From positions 1-64,000 of the forward strand of contig NZ_VEWM01000057.1 of the NCBI RefSeq assembly GCF_020662265.1: a DNA stretch of 64,000 bases, in the 5' to 3' direction. Both the position numbers and the translations under genes were made by a program. Positions within the stretch are counted from its first letter, which is position 1. Every line of letters begins with the position of its first letter. The notes below the pieces were generated by a model that was not told the origin of the DNA, made no database searches, and saw nothing but the letters and a program-made list of their open reading frames with translations. The stretch is from Psychrobacter sp. I-STPA6b. Lineage in GTDB: Bacteria; Pseudomonadota; Gammaproteobacteria; Pseudomonadales; Moraxellaceae. Positions 17,822-26,339 of this stretch are shown here, one piece after another.

Positions 17822-18424
17822 ATGGACTTAAAGAAACCTAACACACCATCATATCAAAACCTCTACTCTGCCCCACAAGCAGACATTATTCCACCCCATC
17901 TACCATCACAAACCCAGCAGTTTTATGTAGTATCTCAGCGCAAGTTTTTAATTTTATTATTTAGCACTTTTAGTCTGTACTCCTTATATTGGTTTTGGAA
18001 AAATTGGAGCTTGTGGCGAGACCATACAGGTGAAAAAATTTGGCCAATTCCAAGGGCGTGGTTTGCTATATTTTTTATCCACAGTTTATTTAACAAAATT
18101 GAAGACAATGCCAATAAATTAGATGGCTACCAAGCCCCTAGTTTAGGCACTGCTGCCACAGTTTGTGTTATAGCAGAAATTGGACTTAATATAAGTGCTC
18201 GCCTACCTTTAGGCACAATTGCGTATATGATCTTAGCCATTGCTTTAATTGTTGCTTTAGCATGGAGTATATGGCAGGCACAAATACAAGTAAATCTAGC
18301 AGCAAATGACAACCAAGGACAACAAAATAGTAAGTTAACAGCACTCAACTATTTATGGATAGCACTTGGGAGTACGATTTGGATATTAAATATATGGATA
18401 ACTATGGAAGTATATGGCTTTTAA
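17822..18424 (+). CDS. Hypothetical membrane protein, DUF4234-like
   Basis: About 200 residues. The cytoplasmic N-terminal tail is Pro-rich, then SQRKFLILLFSTFSLYSLYWFWKNWSLWRD gives the first membrane segment with an aromatic-rich YWFWKNW end, a pattern seen in DUF4234-type small membrane proteins. Further hydrophobic segments are TVCVIAEIGLNI, IAYMILAIALIVALAWSIW and YLWIALGSTIWILNIWI. The ATG at 17822 has a weak GAG upstream; the ATG at 17810 is equally possible. It lies divergent from the sulfate-binding gene and just before a lipoprotein gene. Function unknown. Confidence 0.7.
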   Translation: MDLKKPNTPSYQNLYSAPQADIIPPHLPSQTQQFYVVSQRKFLILLFSTFSLYSLYWFWKNWSLWRDHTGEKIWPIPRAWFAIFFIHSLFNKIEDNANKLDGYQAPSLGTAATVCVIAEIGLNISARLPLGTIAYMILAIALIVALAWSIWQAQIQVNLAANDNQGQQNSKLTALNYLWIALGSTIWILNIWITMEVYGF

Positions 18425-18442
18425 TTTGATATGCTATAAGAA

Positions 18443-19006
18443 ATGAATAATATGATAAAACAAACCACGACGCTTTCTTGTGTGCTATTTGGATTGATAA
18501 GCTTAACTGCCTGTCAATCTACTGACTCTGCTATCGTCTCTTCATCTGACACGGTTAGGGTGAACACTCCCTCTCAAACAACTTATCCTCATCAACGTAT
18601 CATCACCTCACCAGCATCAATACCAACGAGTCAAGCGCATACACATCTACATAAGCCCTATACCATGCCAAATCCAGCTATTAAAATGGTTGTCGGAGAA
18701 TATATAAACTCAAGATATGATTGGATACAATTAACGATAACCGCCATTGATAATCAACATATCAATATTGCCATACAATCTCATGATGAGATAAAGCACA
18801 CTGTCTGTAATTATCAAGGGCAAGCTCATTTTATTGGTCAAGATAGTGTACATGGTGCATTATTTGAAACGATTACAAATGAATCACCAACCTTTTTTCA
18901 GTTTAAAAACCATGTATTAACAATAGATACCCAAGATAGAAGTTCATTGCACCTTTTTTGCTCTGATGGGACAACATTGATAGGTAACTATACCAAAATT
19001 GCTTAG
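18443..19006 (+). CDS. Hypothetical lipoprotein
   Basis: A 187-residue protein with an N-terminal signal ending in LTAC (about residues 21-24), so probably an outer- or inner-membrane-anchored lipoprotein. After a Ser/Thr/Pro-rich linker of about 45 residues comes a small beta-rich domain with two cysteines (HTVCNYQGQAHFIG and LHLFCSDGTTLIGNY) that could form a disulfide. I do not recognise the family. It follows the membrane protein at 17822 by 18 bp on the same strand and is convergent to the second sulfate-binding gene. Confidence 0.65.
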   Translation: MNNMIKQTTTLSCVLFGLISLTACQSTDSAIVSSSDTVRVNTPSQTTYPHQRIITSPASIPTSQAHTHLHKPYTMPNPAIKMVVGEYINSRYDWIQLTITAIDNQHINIAIQSHDEIKHTVCNYQGQAHFIGQDSVHGALFETITNESPTFFQFKNHVLTIDTQDRSSLHLFCSDGTTLIGNYTKIA

Positions 19007-19083
19007 GCTCTGTTGTATAAGCTCTCAAATAAACCATAAAACTTATCTTTAACGAGCCTAACACCATACTATAAATACAGGCT

Positions 19084-20298
19084 CTAGTTTACTGGTTGCA
19101 CTGTTGCCAATTTATCAAACTCTCCCCCTTCCACAAAAAAGCGTTGCATAATCTGTTGCCATGAACCAAATACTGCTGTTGGCTCAAAGGTATCAATGGC
19201 AGGCAAGGTATCGCTATGCTGTGCCAATATGTCAGGGTCACTGGGTCGCAGATAATATTGTGCCATCAGTTGTTGGGCTGGTTTGTCCCACAACTTTAGC
19301 AGATAATCATGAGCCACCGCCCCTGTGCCTTTTTTATCAGTGACACTTTTTACTTGGGCGACTGGGTTATTAATCTGAATAGAATAACTTGGATAGACAA
19401 TATCCACTTGACCTTTGGCAAAGCCATTGACCGCTTGATGAGCCTCGTTTTCAGTGGTAATTAGTACATCACCAATACCACGTTGGCTAAAGGTGGTGGT
19501 GGCCGCCCGAGAACCATTATCATAAGTGGCGACATTTGCCAATAAGCGTTTCATATAGTCCCTAGTATTATCAGTGGCATTGCTAGCATTAGTCGCTTGG
19601 TTTGCGTCAGCGTTTGAGGCAGTGCTACCCTCACTATGACCATTATTATTTGCCTTAAAATGGTGCAACCCATAACCATATGCCCCCAAAAACGCATAAC
19701 GAGCAGTGCCACTGGTTTTGGGATTGGGCATCACCACTTGTATGCCCTGTTTTGCCAAGTCGTCCCAATCTTGGATATGCTTGGGGTTACCAGTGCGTAC
19801 CAAAAATACGATGGTGCTGGTATAAGGGATAGCGTTATTAGGCAGTTGTTGTTGCCAGTCGTCATCAACCAAGCCTTTATCCACCAACACATCAATGTCA
19901 GTTTGCTGATTCATGGTCACCACATCAGCTTGCAAGCCATTGGCAACCGATAACGCCTGTTTACTTGAGCCACCATGTGATTGACCAATTTGAACGCTAC
20001 TGTTTGGGTGTTCACTTTGATATTGCTGAATAAATAGTGGGTTGTACTCTTTATAAAAATCTCGGGAGACATCATAAGAGACGTTTAACAGTTTGATATT
20101 CTGTCCACCACTGCCATTGTTATTGGCATTGTTATTAGCGTTGCTGTCAGCATTACTATTAGTACTACTGCCCGAGCTACAGGCAGTTATCATCATAGTC
20201 AACATAGTTAACATAGGCACTATAGATAATAGTGCCACAGTCAAGGTAGTAGATAGCCTGTTTGAAACAATCACGTTATCATCAGACGTTGTCATCAT
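19084..20298 (-). CDS. Second sulfate-binding protein (lipoprotein form)
   Basis: About 404 residues from the ATG at 20298 (AGGA upstream); the open frame extends further 5' only because it overlaps sat. A hydrophobic signal ends in a lipobox, MITAC, followed by an Asn/Ser-rich linker with repeated NANNN. The mature domain parallels the protein at 16503: IKLLNVSYDVSRDFYKEYNP, SHGGSSKQALSVANGLQADVVTMNQ, GSRAATTTFSQRGIGDVLITTENEA and DIVYPSYSIQINNPVAQVKSV. It differs by a roughly 30-residue low-complexity Asn/Ala/Ser insertion near residue 250. It starts 40 bp after sat on the same strand, suggesting a sat-sbp2 operon, with no permease of its own here. Confidence 0.9.
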   Translation of the reverse strand: MMTTSDDNVIVSNRLSTTLTVALLSIVPMLTMLTMMITACSSGSSTNSNADSNANNNANNNGSGGQNIKLLNVSYDVSRDFYKEYNPLFIQQYQSEHPNSSVQIGQSHGGSSKQALSVANGLQADVVTMNQQTDIDVLVDKGLVDDDWQQQLPNNAIPYTSTIVFLVRTGNPKHIQDWDDLAKQGIQVVMPNPKTSGTARYAFLGAYGYGLHHFKANNNGHSEGSTASNADANQATNASNATDNTRDYMKRLLANVATYDNGSRAATTTFSQRGIGDVLITTENEAHQAVNGFAKGQVDIVYPSYSIQINNPVAQVKSVTDKKGTGAVAHDYLLKLWDKPAQQLMAQYYLRPSDPDILAQHSDTLPAIDTFEPTAVFGSWQQIMQRFFVEGGEFDKLATVQPVN

Positions 20299-20338
20299 TA
20301 TCTTATATCCTACTGATTTTATGATACTAAAGGCTATT

Positions 20339-21649
20339 TTATTGTGCTGACGCACCAGTAAGCTTGACCTCTGCTCTATCCTCTTTGGCAATGCCTGCAT
20401 AATAGTTGCGTAAGATGGCAAGCACTTCTGGACGGCTAAAGTTATCAGGCACAGGCTCGTCCTCTGATAAGGCTTTACGTAATTTGGTACCAGATACTTT
20501 GACATGATTACTCGCATCGTGCGGGCAGGTTTTGCTTGACGCCATCGCTTGACAGGCATTGCACCAAAACGTCCAATCAATTTTTAATGGTTTGGTAATT
20601 AAGGCATCATCGGCAATCTCATCAAAAATCGCTTGGGCATCAAACGCCCCATAATAATCGCCCACCCCTGCATGGTCACGTCCGACAATCAAATGACTAC
20701 AGCCATAATTTTGACGGAATAAGGCATGCAGTAATGCCTCTCTAGGTCCTGCATAACGCATATCTAATGGATAGCCTGCCTGAATAACGGTGTCCTTTTT
20801 AAAGTAATTATCAATCAAGGTTTTAATTGCCTCTTGACGCACTTCGGCAGGAATGTCACCAGGTTTTAATGCCCCAAGTAATGAATGCACCATCACACCA
20901 TCACAGATTTCAATGGCAATTTTGGCTAAATATTCGTGTGAGCGGTGCATGGGGTTACGGGTTTGAAAGGCCGCTACGGTTTGCCAATTTTTTTGCTCAA
21001 ATAAGGCTCGAGTTTCGGCAGGGGTTTTGTAAATCTCAGGATACAGCTTAGGAAATTCGCCTTCGCTTAAGACTTGCACTTTACCTGCAATATTGACTTC
21101 GCCTTGCTCCATGACTTGTTTTACACCTGGGTGGGCAGGGTCGGTGGTGGTAAAGACTTGTTGGCATTCGTGATTTTTGTCAATTTCGTAAGTTTCTTCA
21201 ACGGTTAAAATCCCCATGATTTCACCATCTTGAGCAACCAGTGCCACTTTATCATCTTTGCTTAGGCTATTTGCAGTGGCTTTATCGGTAGATAGGGTGA
21301 TGGGAATGGGCCAAAACAAGCCTGCATTGTCACCTGTTTGCAATGTCATTTCATCAACCACGCCTTGCCAATCTGCTTTATTCATAAAGCCATCAAGTGG
21401 AGTAAAGCCACCAATGCCAAGCATGATTAAGTCACCACGCTCACGTGAGCTTAGCTGGATTTGTGGTAGGGATTTGGCAAGCTCTAGGGCTTGTGTACGC
21501 TCATCACCTTGTAATAATAAAGGCTTAAGTTTGTCACTGCCATGCGGTGGCACTAATTTGCGAATACCTAATCGCTCAACGATTTTGTTATTTGGCTGTT
21601 GTGCGTTGCTGTCCTGTGAATGGCTAGATTGAGTTTTGGCTACCGACAT
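20339..21649 (-). CDS. sat: Sulfate adenylyltransferase (ATP sulfurylase, single-subunit type)
   Basis: A 436-residue enzyme making adenylyl sulfate (APS) from ATP and sulfate, the first step of sulfate activation. Active-site blocks are [19 protein letters not shown] (QxRN and the HxxH-like motif, about residues 228-246), [22 protein letters not shown], and [14 protein letters not shown] near the C-terminus. Cysteines in [11 protein letters not shown] and TCPHDA are typical of the bacterial dissimilatory-like Sat group. There is no fused APS kinase domain. It is divergent from cysI across about 230 bp. This type is used instead of the CysDN pair. Confidence 0.94.
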   Translation of the reverse strand: MSVAKTQSSHSQDSNAQQPNNKIVERLGIRKLVPPHGSDKLKPLLLQGDERTQALELAKSLPQIQLSSRERGDLIMLGIGGFTPLDGFMNKADWQGVVDEMTLQTGDNAGLFWPIPITLSTDKATANSLSKDDKVALVAQDGEIMGILTVEETYEIDKNHECQQVFTTTDPAHPGVKQVMEQGEVNIAGKVQVLSEGEFPKLYPEIYKTPAETRALFEQKNWQTVAAFQTRNPMHRSHEYLAKIAIEICDGVMVHSLLGALKPGDIPAEVRQEAIKTLIDNYFKKDTVIQAGYPLDMRYAGPREALLHALFRQNYGCSHLIVGRDHAGVGDYYGAFDAQAIFDEIADDALITKPLKIDWTFWCNACQAMASSKTCPHDASNHVKVSGTKLRKALSEDEPVPDNFSRPEVLAILRNYYAGIAKEDRAEVKLTGASAQ

Positions 21650-21669
21650 AGTGGCTCCTTTTAATTTAA

Positions 21670-21700
21670 TAATTGATAGTTAATAGTTAACAGTTATAAA
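21670..21700. promoter_or_regulatory. ATAGTTA direct repeats in the sat-cysI divergent region
   Basis: Three near-identical 7-mers (ATAGTTA at 21676-21682 and 21683-21689, CAGTTAT at 21691-21697) occur in the shared upstream region, about 30 bp before the sat start codon on the minus strand. They could be a regulator site or part of a promoter. This is a pattern observation only. Confidence 0.25.
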
Positions 21701-21883
21701 AATTGGTTGTGCATAGGCTACCGAATTTAGCTTATTCAGTTCTATGCTGTGTTCGGATATGCATATGACTTAATTGAATTTATCAAGAGGGGCAACAGTG
21801 GGTACTATGCACTAAATTGTTTTAGTCACTTTTATTTTTCATTTTCTACTTTTTATTTTATAAGCCAGCAAAACGAGCCAATT

Positions 21884-23569
21884 ATGTATCAATATACTTA
21901 TGCCGACCAAGCGATGGTTGATGAACGGGTGGCACAGTTTCGTGACCAAACCCGTCGCTTTTTGGCAGGTGAGTTGCCAGAGGAGCAGTTTTTGCCACTG
22001 CGGTTGCAAAATGGGCTGTATATTCAGCGTCATGCTCCGATGTTACGCATTGCCATTCCGTATGGTTTGCTTGCCAGCCAACAGTTAAGAAAAATTGCCG
22101 ATATTACCCGTCAATATGATAAGGGTTATGGGCATTTTACTACTCGTACCAATATTCAGCTGAATTGGGTACAGCTAGAGGACGTGCCAGATATTTTGGC
22201 AGAGCTTGCCTCGGTACAAATGCATGCCATTCAAACTTCAGGCAACTGTATCCGTAACACCACCACCGACCCTTATGCAGGTATTCACCGAGAGGAGGTC
22301 GAGGACCCTCGCCCCTATTGTGAAATCATTCGTCAATGGTCAACTTTTCACCCAGAATTTGCCTTCTTGCCACGTAAATTTAAGATTGCGGTGATTGGTA
22401 CGGAGCAGGACAGGGCCGCCACACAGGTGCATGATATTGGTCTGCACGTTCGCAAAAATGAGGCAGGCGAGGTTGGCTTTGAGGTCATCGTTGGTGGTGG
22501 TTTGGGACGCACGCCTATTATCGGTAAGGTCATTTGTGAGTTTTTACCGCGTACGCATTTATTAAGTTATCTGGACGCTGTGTTGCGGGTGTATAACTTG
22601 CATGGCAGACGGGATAATAAATATAAAGCTCGCATTAAGATTTTGGTTGATAGCATGGGAGCTGAGCAATTTACCAAATTGGTTGAGGAGGAATGGCACG
22701 CTCACAGCAAAGATGGTGAACTGACCTTAACTGATGAGCATTTTGCCAAAGCTCAAAGTTATTTTACTGCTCCCAATTATCAGAGTTTTGATGAATTGGC
22801 GGTACAAGGTGAACTGCAAGCCAAACTGCAACAAGATAAAAACTTTGCCAACTGGTACGCTCATAATACGGTGGCTCACAAAGTCGCAGGCTATCGGGCG
22901 GTTATTATTTCGCTAAAAGCTGGGCTGGTCGATGGCAAATATGTGCCAGCAGGTGACGTTACCGCCGAGCAAATGGACGCTTTGGCAGATTTAGCTGATA
23001 AATATAGCTTTGGGGAAATTCGCTCCACCCACCAACAAAACTTGGTGTTTGCAGACATTGCCTTAACCGATATTTATGAGGTATGGCAACAGTTACAGCA
23101 ATTAAACCTTGCCCGAGCCAATATCGGCACATTGACCGATATGATTGTCTGCCCCGGGTTTGATTATTGCTCATTGGCAAATGCCACCACCCATAACATC
23201 GCTGAACAAATCGAAAAACAATTTGATGATTTGGATTATCTGTATGATTTGGGTGAAATTCGCTTAAATATGTCAGGTTGTATGAATGCGTGTGCCCATC
23301 ATCACGTTGGCGATATTGGCATTTTGGGCGTGGATAAAAAGGGCGAGCATTGGTATCAAATCAGCTTGGGCGGTAGCTCTGGTAATGACGCAAAACTGGG
23401 CAAAATCTTGGGTAAAGCCGTGCCTGCCGATGAAGTCGCCCAAACCCTACAAAGCATTTTGGACGTGTATGTCGATACCCGCCAGCAAAGTGGCGATGAG
23501 GTAGAAGGCTTTGGTGAATTAGTCGAACGGGTGGGCATTGACCCATTTAAGGAACGTGTCTATGGCTAA
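21884..23569 (+). CDS. cysI: Sulfite reductase hemoprotein (nitrite/sulfite reductase family)
   Basis: About 561 residues from the ATG at 21884 (start MYQYTYADQAMVDERV). It carries a siroheme and a 4Fe-4S cluster and reduces sulfite to sulfide with six electrons. Ferredoxin-like half-domains are visible: GYGHFTTRTNIQLNWVQLEDV, TSGNCIRNTTTDPYAG, and the second-half FGEIRSTHQQNLVFADI. The cluster cysteines are CPGFDYCSL (C-x5-C) and NMSGCMNACAHH (C-x3-C). There is no CysJ flavoprotein nearby; the partner instead is the DUF934 gene, whose start overlaps this stop codon (ATGGCTAA), as in Pseudomonas-type clusters. The electron donor is therefore probably not CysJ. Confidence 0.92.
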   Translation: MYQYTYADQAMVDERVAQFRDQTRRFLAGELPEEQFLPLRLQNGLYIQRHAPMLRIAIPYGLLASQQLRKIADITRQYDKGYGHFTTRTNIQLNWVQLEDVPDILAELASVQMHAIQTSGNCIRNTTTDPYAGIHREEVEDPRPYCEIIRQWSTFHPEFAFLPRKFKIAVIGTEQDRAATQVHDIGLHVRKNEAGEVGFEVIVGGGLGRTPIIGKVICEFLPRTHLLSYLDAVLRVYNLHGRRDNKYKARIKILVDSMGAEQFTKLVEEEWHAHSKDGELTLTDEHFAKAQSYFTAPNYQSFDELAVQGELQAKLQQDKNFANWYAHNTVAHKVAGYRAVIISLKAGLVDGKYVPAGDVTAEQMDALADLADKYSFGEIRSTHQQNLVFADIALTDIYEVWQQLQQLNLARANIGTLTDMIVCPGFDYCSLANATTHNIAEQIEKQFDDLDYLYDLGEIRLNMSGCMNACAHHHVGDIGILGVDKKGEHWYQISLGGSSGNDAKLGKILGKAVPADEVAQTLQSILDVYVDTRQQSGDEVEGFGELVERVGIDPFKERVYG

Positions 23570-24260
23570 TCATCATATCTTAGACCAGCAAGGGCAAGAT
23601 ATCAGTGCCAATGATACATGGCATGCTTTGGCTCACGAGCAACTGCCTGATGGCGTTGCCCTTGCCGAACTCAATCTTGGCGAAATACTGCACAAACAAG
23701 AAAAGCTGGATATTATCCTGCCCATTCAAGACTTACTAACTGCATTAAACGTCAACAGCCCCTTGCTACAAGAGGTATTGGCTTTGGTCAATCAACACAG
23801 TAGCCGACTGGCGACATGGCTAAGTACCGACACCACGCTAGAACAACTTGATGAGTTAGCCGAAGTGCTGGATATTGATGACAGCCTTGCTGAGGAAGTG
23901 GACGCTGATGGCGATAAAAGCAAAGCAAAAGCGAAACCTAAAAAACGCAAAAAAGACGCACCGCCGACCATCGACCCAGAAAGCCTACATAAAATCGAAT
24001 TGGTGGTGATTTATGTGCCAGCCTTTGCTGATGGACGTGGCTTTAGCCTTGCCAAACACTTACGCCAAATCGGCTATCAAGGTGAAATCCGTATGGCAGG
24101 GGCATTTGGACGTGACCAAATCGCTTACTTACGCCGTTCGGGGGTGGATAGTTTTGTGATTGCCGAGCAGGATATGAGCGATGATATTGCCCAGTCTTTT
24201 AATGATTTAGCGTCCGCTTATGCAGGCACGCAAGTCAGCAAATTACCGATGTTTCGCTAA
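23562..24260 (+). CDS. DUF934 protein linked to sulfite reduction
   Basis: About 232 residues, start ATG 23562 overlapping the cysI stop by 8 bp, so tightly co-translated. The C-terminal half holds the DUF934 core: LVVIYVPAFADGRGFSLAKHLRQIGYQGEIRMAGAFGRDQIAYLRRSGVDSFVIAEQ. The middle is an acidic stretch followed by a basic one, KSKAKAKPKKRKKD (about residues 125-138), which makes the protein longer than the usual 160-180 residues. The family always travels with cysI and cysH in non-enteric proteobacteria and is presumed to help sulfite reduction, possibly in electron transfer or assembly, but its biochemistry is not settled. Confidence 0.88.
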   Translation: MANHHILDQQGQDISANDTWHALAHEQLPDGVALAELNLGEILHKQEKLDIILPIQDLLTALNVNSPLLQEVLALVNQHSSRLATWLSTDTTLEQLDELAEVLDIDDSLAEEVDADGDKSKAKAKPKKRKKDAPPTIDPESLHKIELVVIYVPAFADGRGFSLAKHLRQIGYQGEIRMAGAFGRDQIAYLRRSGVDSFVIAEQDMSDDIAQSFNDLASAYAGTQVSKLPMFR

Positions 24261-24266
24261 ATTTAA

Positions 24267-24298
24267 CCTTTCCCCTGACTCGCTTTAAAGGGGAAAGA
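24267..24298 (+). terminator. Hairpin after DUF934 gene
   Basis: CTTTCCCC at 24268-24275 pairs with GGGGAAAG at 24290-24297 shortly after the DUF934 stop. No strong T tract follows, so attenuation or mRNA processing before cysH is as likely as full termination. Confidence 0.45.
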
Positions 24299-24320
24299 AA
24301 ACTATTTTAACAAGATTTTT

Positions 24321-24397
24321 CAACCTAACTTTTCAACCTAACTTTTCAACCTAACTTTTCAACCTAACTTTTCAACCTAACTTTTTAACCTAAAAGG
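24321..24397 (+). repeat. 13-bp tandem repeat upstream of cysH
   Basis: Five perfect copies of CAACCTAACTTTT run from 24321 to 24385, followed by a sixth degenerate copy (TAACCTAAAAGG) that carries the cysH ribosome site. The array occupies most of the DUF934-cysH gap. The copy number of such arrays can change by slippage, which would alter the distance between upstream signals and cysH. Confidence 0.95.
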
Positions 24398-24404
24398 AAT
24401 AATT

Positions 24405-25052
24405 ATGAGTAACACAAGCCACGCTATTAACGCAGATAATCTTGAGCAAGCCAACGCTGAATTACAAGGCAAAACGCCTGAGCAAATCGTCGAATGGGCA
24501 TTGGCAAAAGCCGAAAATCCCATTATCACCACCAACTTTCGCCCTTATGAATCTGCCATCTTGCATTTGGTCGCCAAACAACGCCCTGATATCAAAGTAT
24601 TATGGGTGGACTCTGGCTATAACACTGACGCCACCTATCAATTTGCGGTTAAACTTATCAAAGACTTAAACCTCAATGTGGTCACTTATATCCCACAGCA
24701 AACCCGAGCTTATCGTGATTCAGTGATGAACGGTATTCCTAGTATTGATAACCCACAGCATGATGAATTTACCGAACAAGTCAAACTTGAACCATTCCGC
24801 CGTGCATTGGCTGAGCTAAAACCTGATGTGTGGTTTAACGCCATTCGTAAAGAGCAAACCGAATTCCGTCAAAACCTAGATGTACTTAGCCTATCCAAAG
24901 ATGGTGTGCTAAAAGTTGCCCCATTATTTTATAAAACGGATAAAGACTTAGACGCTTATCTGGAAGAAAACAGCCTTCCTAATGAATTTGACTACTTTGA
25001 CCCCACCAAAGTAGAAGAAAATCGGGAATGTGGCTTACATACACAAATATAA
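24405..25052 (+). CDS. cysH: Phosphoadenylyl-sulfate (PAPS) reductase, CysH
   Basis: A 215-residue thioredoxin-dependent reductase of the CysH family. Motifs: ITTNFRPYESAILHL (PP-loop-like substrate site, about residues 40-54), VLWVDSGYNTDATYQFA, WFNAIRKEQTEFR (the conserved RxxQ region), and the C-terminal ECGLH with the catalytic cysteine, three residues before the end. That is the only cysteine in the protein, so the CC...CxxC cluster ligands of APS reductases are absent. By family rules it should use PAPS, yet no APS kinase is seen in the window. ATG 24405 follows AAAGGAATAATT, the ribosome site formed by the end of the repeat array. Confidence 0.9.
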   Translation: MSNTSHAINADNLEQANAELQGKTPEQIVEWALAKAENPIITTNFRPYESAILHLVAKQRPDIKVLWVDSGYNTDATYQFAVKLIKDLNLNVVTYIPQQTRAYRDSVMNGIPSIDNPQHDEFTEQVKLEPFRRALAELKPDVWFNAIRKEQTEFRQNLDVLSLSKDGVLKVAPLFYKTDKDLDAYLEENSLPNEFDYFDPTKVEENRECGLHTQI

Positions 25053-25090
25053 ACAAGCCATCATCAGCTACTAAAATCAATGTTATCATT

Positions 25091-25118
25091 AAGCCAAGTC
25101 ATCGCACTTGGCTTTTTT
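25091..25118 (+). terminator. Rho-independent terminator after cysH
   Basis: AAGCCAAGT at 25091-25099 pairs with ACTTGGCTT at 25106-25114 over a six-base loop, followed directly by a T run. It lies 40 bp after the cysH stop codon. Confidence 0.85.
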
Positions 25119-25124
25119 GGTTTT

Positions 25125-25232
25125 ATGATAAGAATTGATAAATTAAAAACCAATCTTGATTTATATCCTGATAACACAGAACAACAAACTTATATTGAAT
25201 TGTGCCAACAAGCTAAAAATTTATGGAGTTAG
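25125..25232 (+). pseudogene. Short open frame, possible gene remnant
   Basis: A 35-codon frame (start MIRIDKLKTNLDLYPDN, end QQAKNLWS) begins just after the cysH terminator without a ribosome site. The composition looks protein-like, so it may be a leftover end of a lost gene, but no family is recognised and expression is doubtful. Confidence 0.15.
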
Positions 25233-25262
25233 GATAAACAAAAACAGCTCTTGACCTATAAC

Positions 25263-25357
25263 CTGTAAGCTGTAAGCTGTAAGCTGTAAGCTGTAAGCTG
25301 TAAGCTGTAAGCTGTAAGCTGTAAGCTGTAAGCTGTAAGCTGTAAGCTGTAAGCTGT
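25263..25357 (+). repeat. 7-bp tandem repeat (CTGTAAG, 13 copies)
   Basis: Thirteen perfect consecutive copies of CTGTAAG span 25263-25353, followed by a partial CTGT. The array ends about 29 bp before the LysE-family start codon, so it lies in the promoter or leader. On the plus strand every frame hits TAA inside the array, so it is not translated into the gene; on the minus strand it is fully open. Pure heptamer arrays of this length slip readily, making length variation likely. Confidence 0.97.
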
Positions 25358-25385
25358 CTATTATCTACTTTTTTTGGCAACCTTT

Positions 25386-26072
25386 ATGTCATTTGAGCAA
25401 TTCACCCTATTTTTTTTAAGTACCTTTGTTATCTCCGCCACGCCCGGCCCTAATATGCTACTCGCCTTTCAACATGGGTTAAATCATGGAGTCAAACGTA
25501 CCTTATGGACACTCGCAGGGTTAAGTTTTGGGCTATTTTTATTATTACTATCCGCACTACTTGGGCTGGATATTATCAGTCGCCAATTTCCGTGGCTGTT
25601 AACGCTCATTAAAGTTGTTGGGGCATTATATCTGCTATATTTAGGAGTGAAATCATGGCAAACGGATAAAAAAGATACCAAACTGCTTAATGCCACTGAT
25701 ACTACTAAAAATGAAAACACTAGCAATAATATAAATAAAATAAACCCCAAATTTTCACATACCCCGTTGTCACTATTTCGCACGGGAGTTTGGGTATCAT
25801 TATCCAACCCCAAAGCGATATTATTTTTTGCGGCCTTTTTTCCTAAATTTATTAACTTTTCATCACCACTGTTGCCACAATATATATGGCTAACGGTTGG
25901 ATTTTTTGTCAGTGAAACATTTTGGCAGTTAATTTACACCTTTGGTGGTAAAAAACTGGCAAGATGGCTGGCAACAGGACAACGACTGTTATGGCTTAAT
26001 CGTATTTGTGGTCTGATTTTTGTAGGGATTGCATTGGCTTTACTTTGGGAAGTGGCACGTGGAATGGTTTAA
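25386..26072 (+). CDS. LysE/RhtB-family amino-acid exporter
   Basis: A 228-residue inner-membrane protein starting MSFEQFTLFFLSTFVISATPGPNMLLAF; the ATPGPN motif near residue 20 is the LysE/RhtB hallmark. About six hydrophobic segments follow, with VGALYLLYLGVKSW at the end of the third and the GVWVSLSNPKAILFFAAFFPKFI block near residue 140, also typical. The ATG at 25386 is preferred over an upstream TTG. Members export amino acids such as homoserine, threonine or cysteine; its place among sulfur genes makes a cysteine-related export role tempting but unproven. A heptamer repeat array lies immediately upstream. Confidence 0.9.
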   Translation: MSFEQFTLFFLSTFVISATPGPNMLLAFQHGLNHGVKRTLWTLAGLSFGLFLLLLSALLGLDIISRQFPWLLTLIKVVGALYLLYLGVKSWQTDKKDTKLLNATDTTKNENTSNNINKINPKFSHTPLSLFRTGVWVSLSNPKAILFFAAFFPKFINFSSPLLPQYIWLTVGFFVSETFWQLIYTFGGKKLARWLATGQRLLWLNRICGLIFVGIALALLWEVARGMV

Positions 26073-26339
26073 TAGCTTAAATACGTAAGTCTGCTTAGGC
26101 TATTTTTTAAATAACAAAATAACACCGCTCTTAACCTTTTTAATATCCAACTATTAAACCAATCATTTCTAAAGCTATTCCCTCATCTTAAAAAACCCAA
26201 CCCCTTAATACCCAAAACGAATATAGTAATAACGTTTTGCTAAGTGAGAGTGTGCTTAAAATACCCGATAATAGCCCGACATAACATATAGCCAAAAAAT
26301 GACTATCATTGTAGTTGTATTAATTGACAGGGTAATCAT

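Noticed and set aside
20299..20580. Extended N-terminus of the second sulfate-binding protein
   Set aside because: The extra 94 codons overlap sat, have no signal-like character, and a good start with AGGA and a lipoprotein signal exists at 20298.
24321..25357. CRISPR-like repeat arrays
   Set aside because: The 13-bp and 7-bp units are directly adjacent, without spacers, and far too short for CRISPR; no cas genes are nearby.
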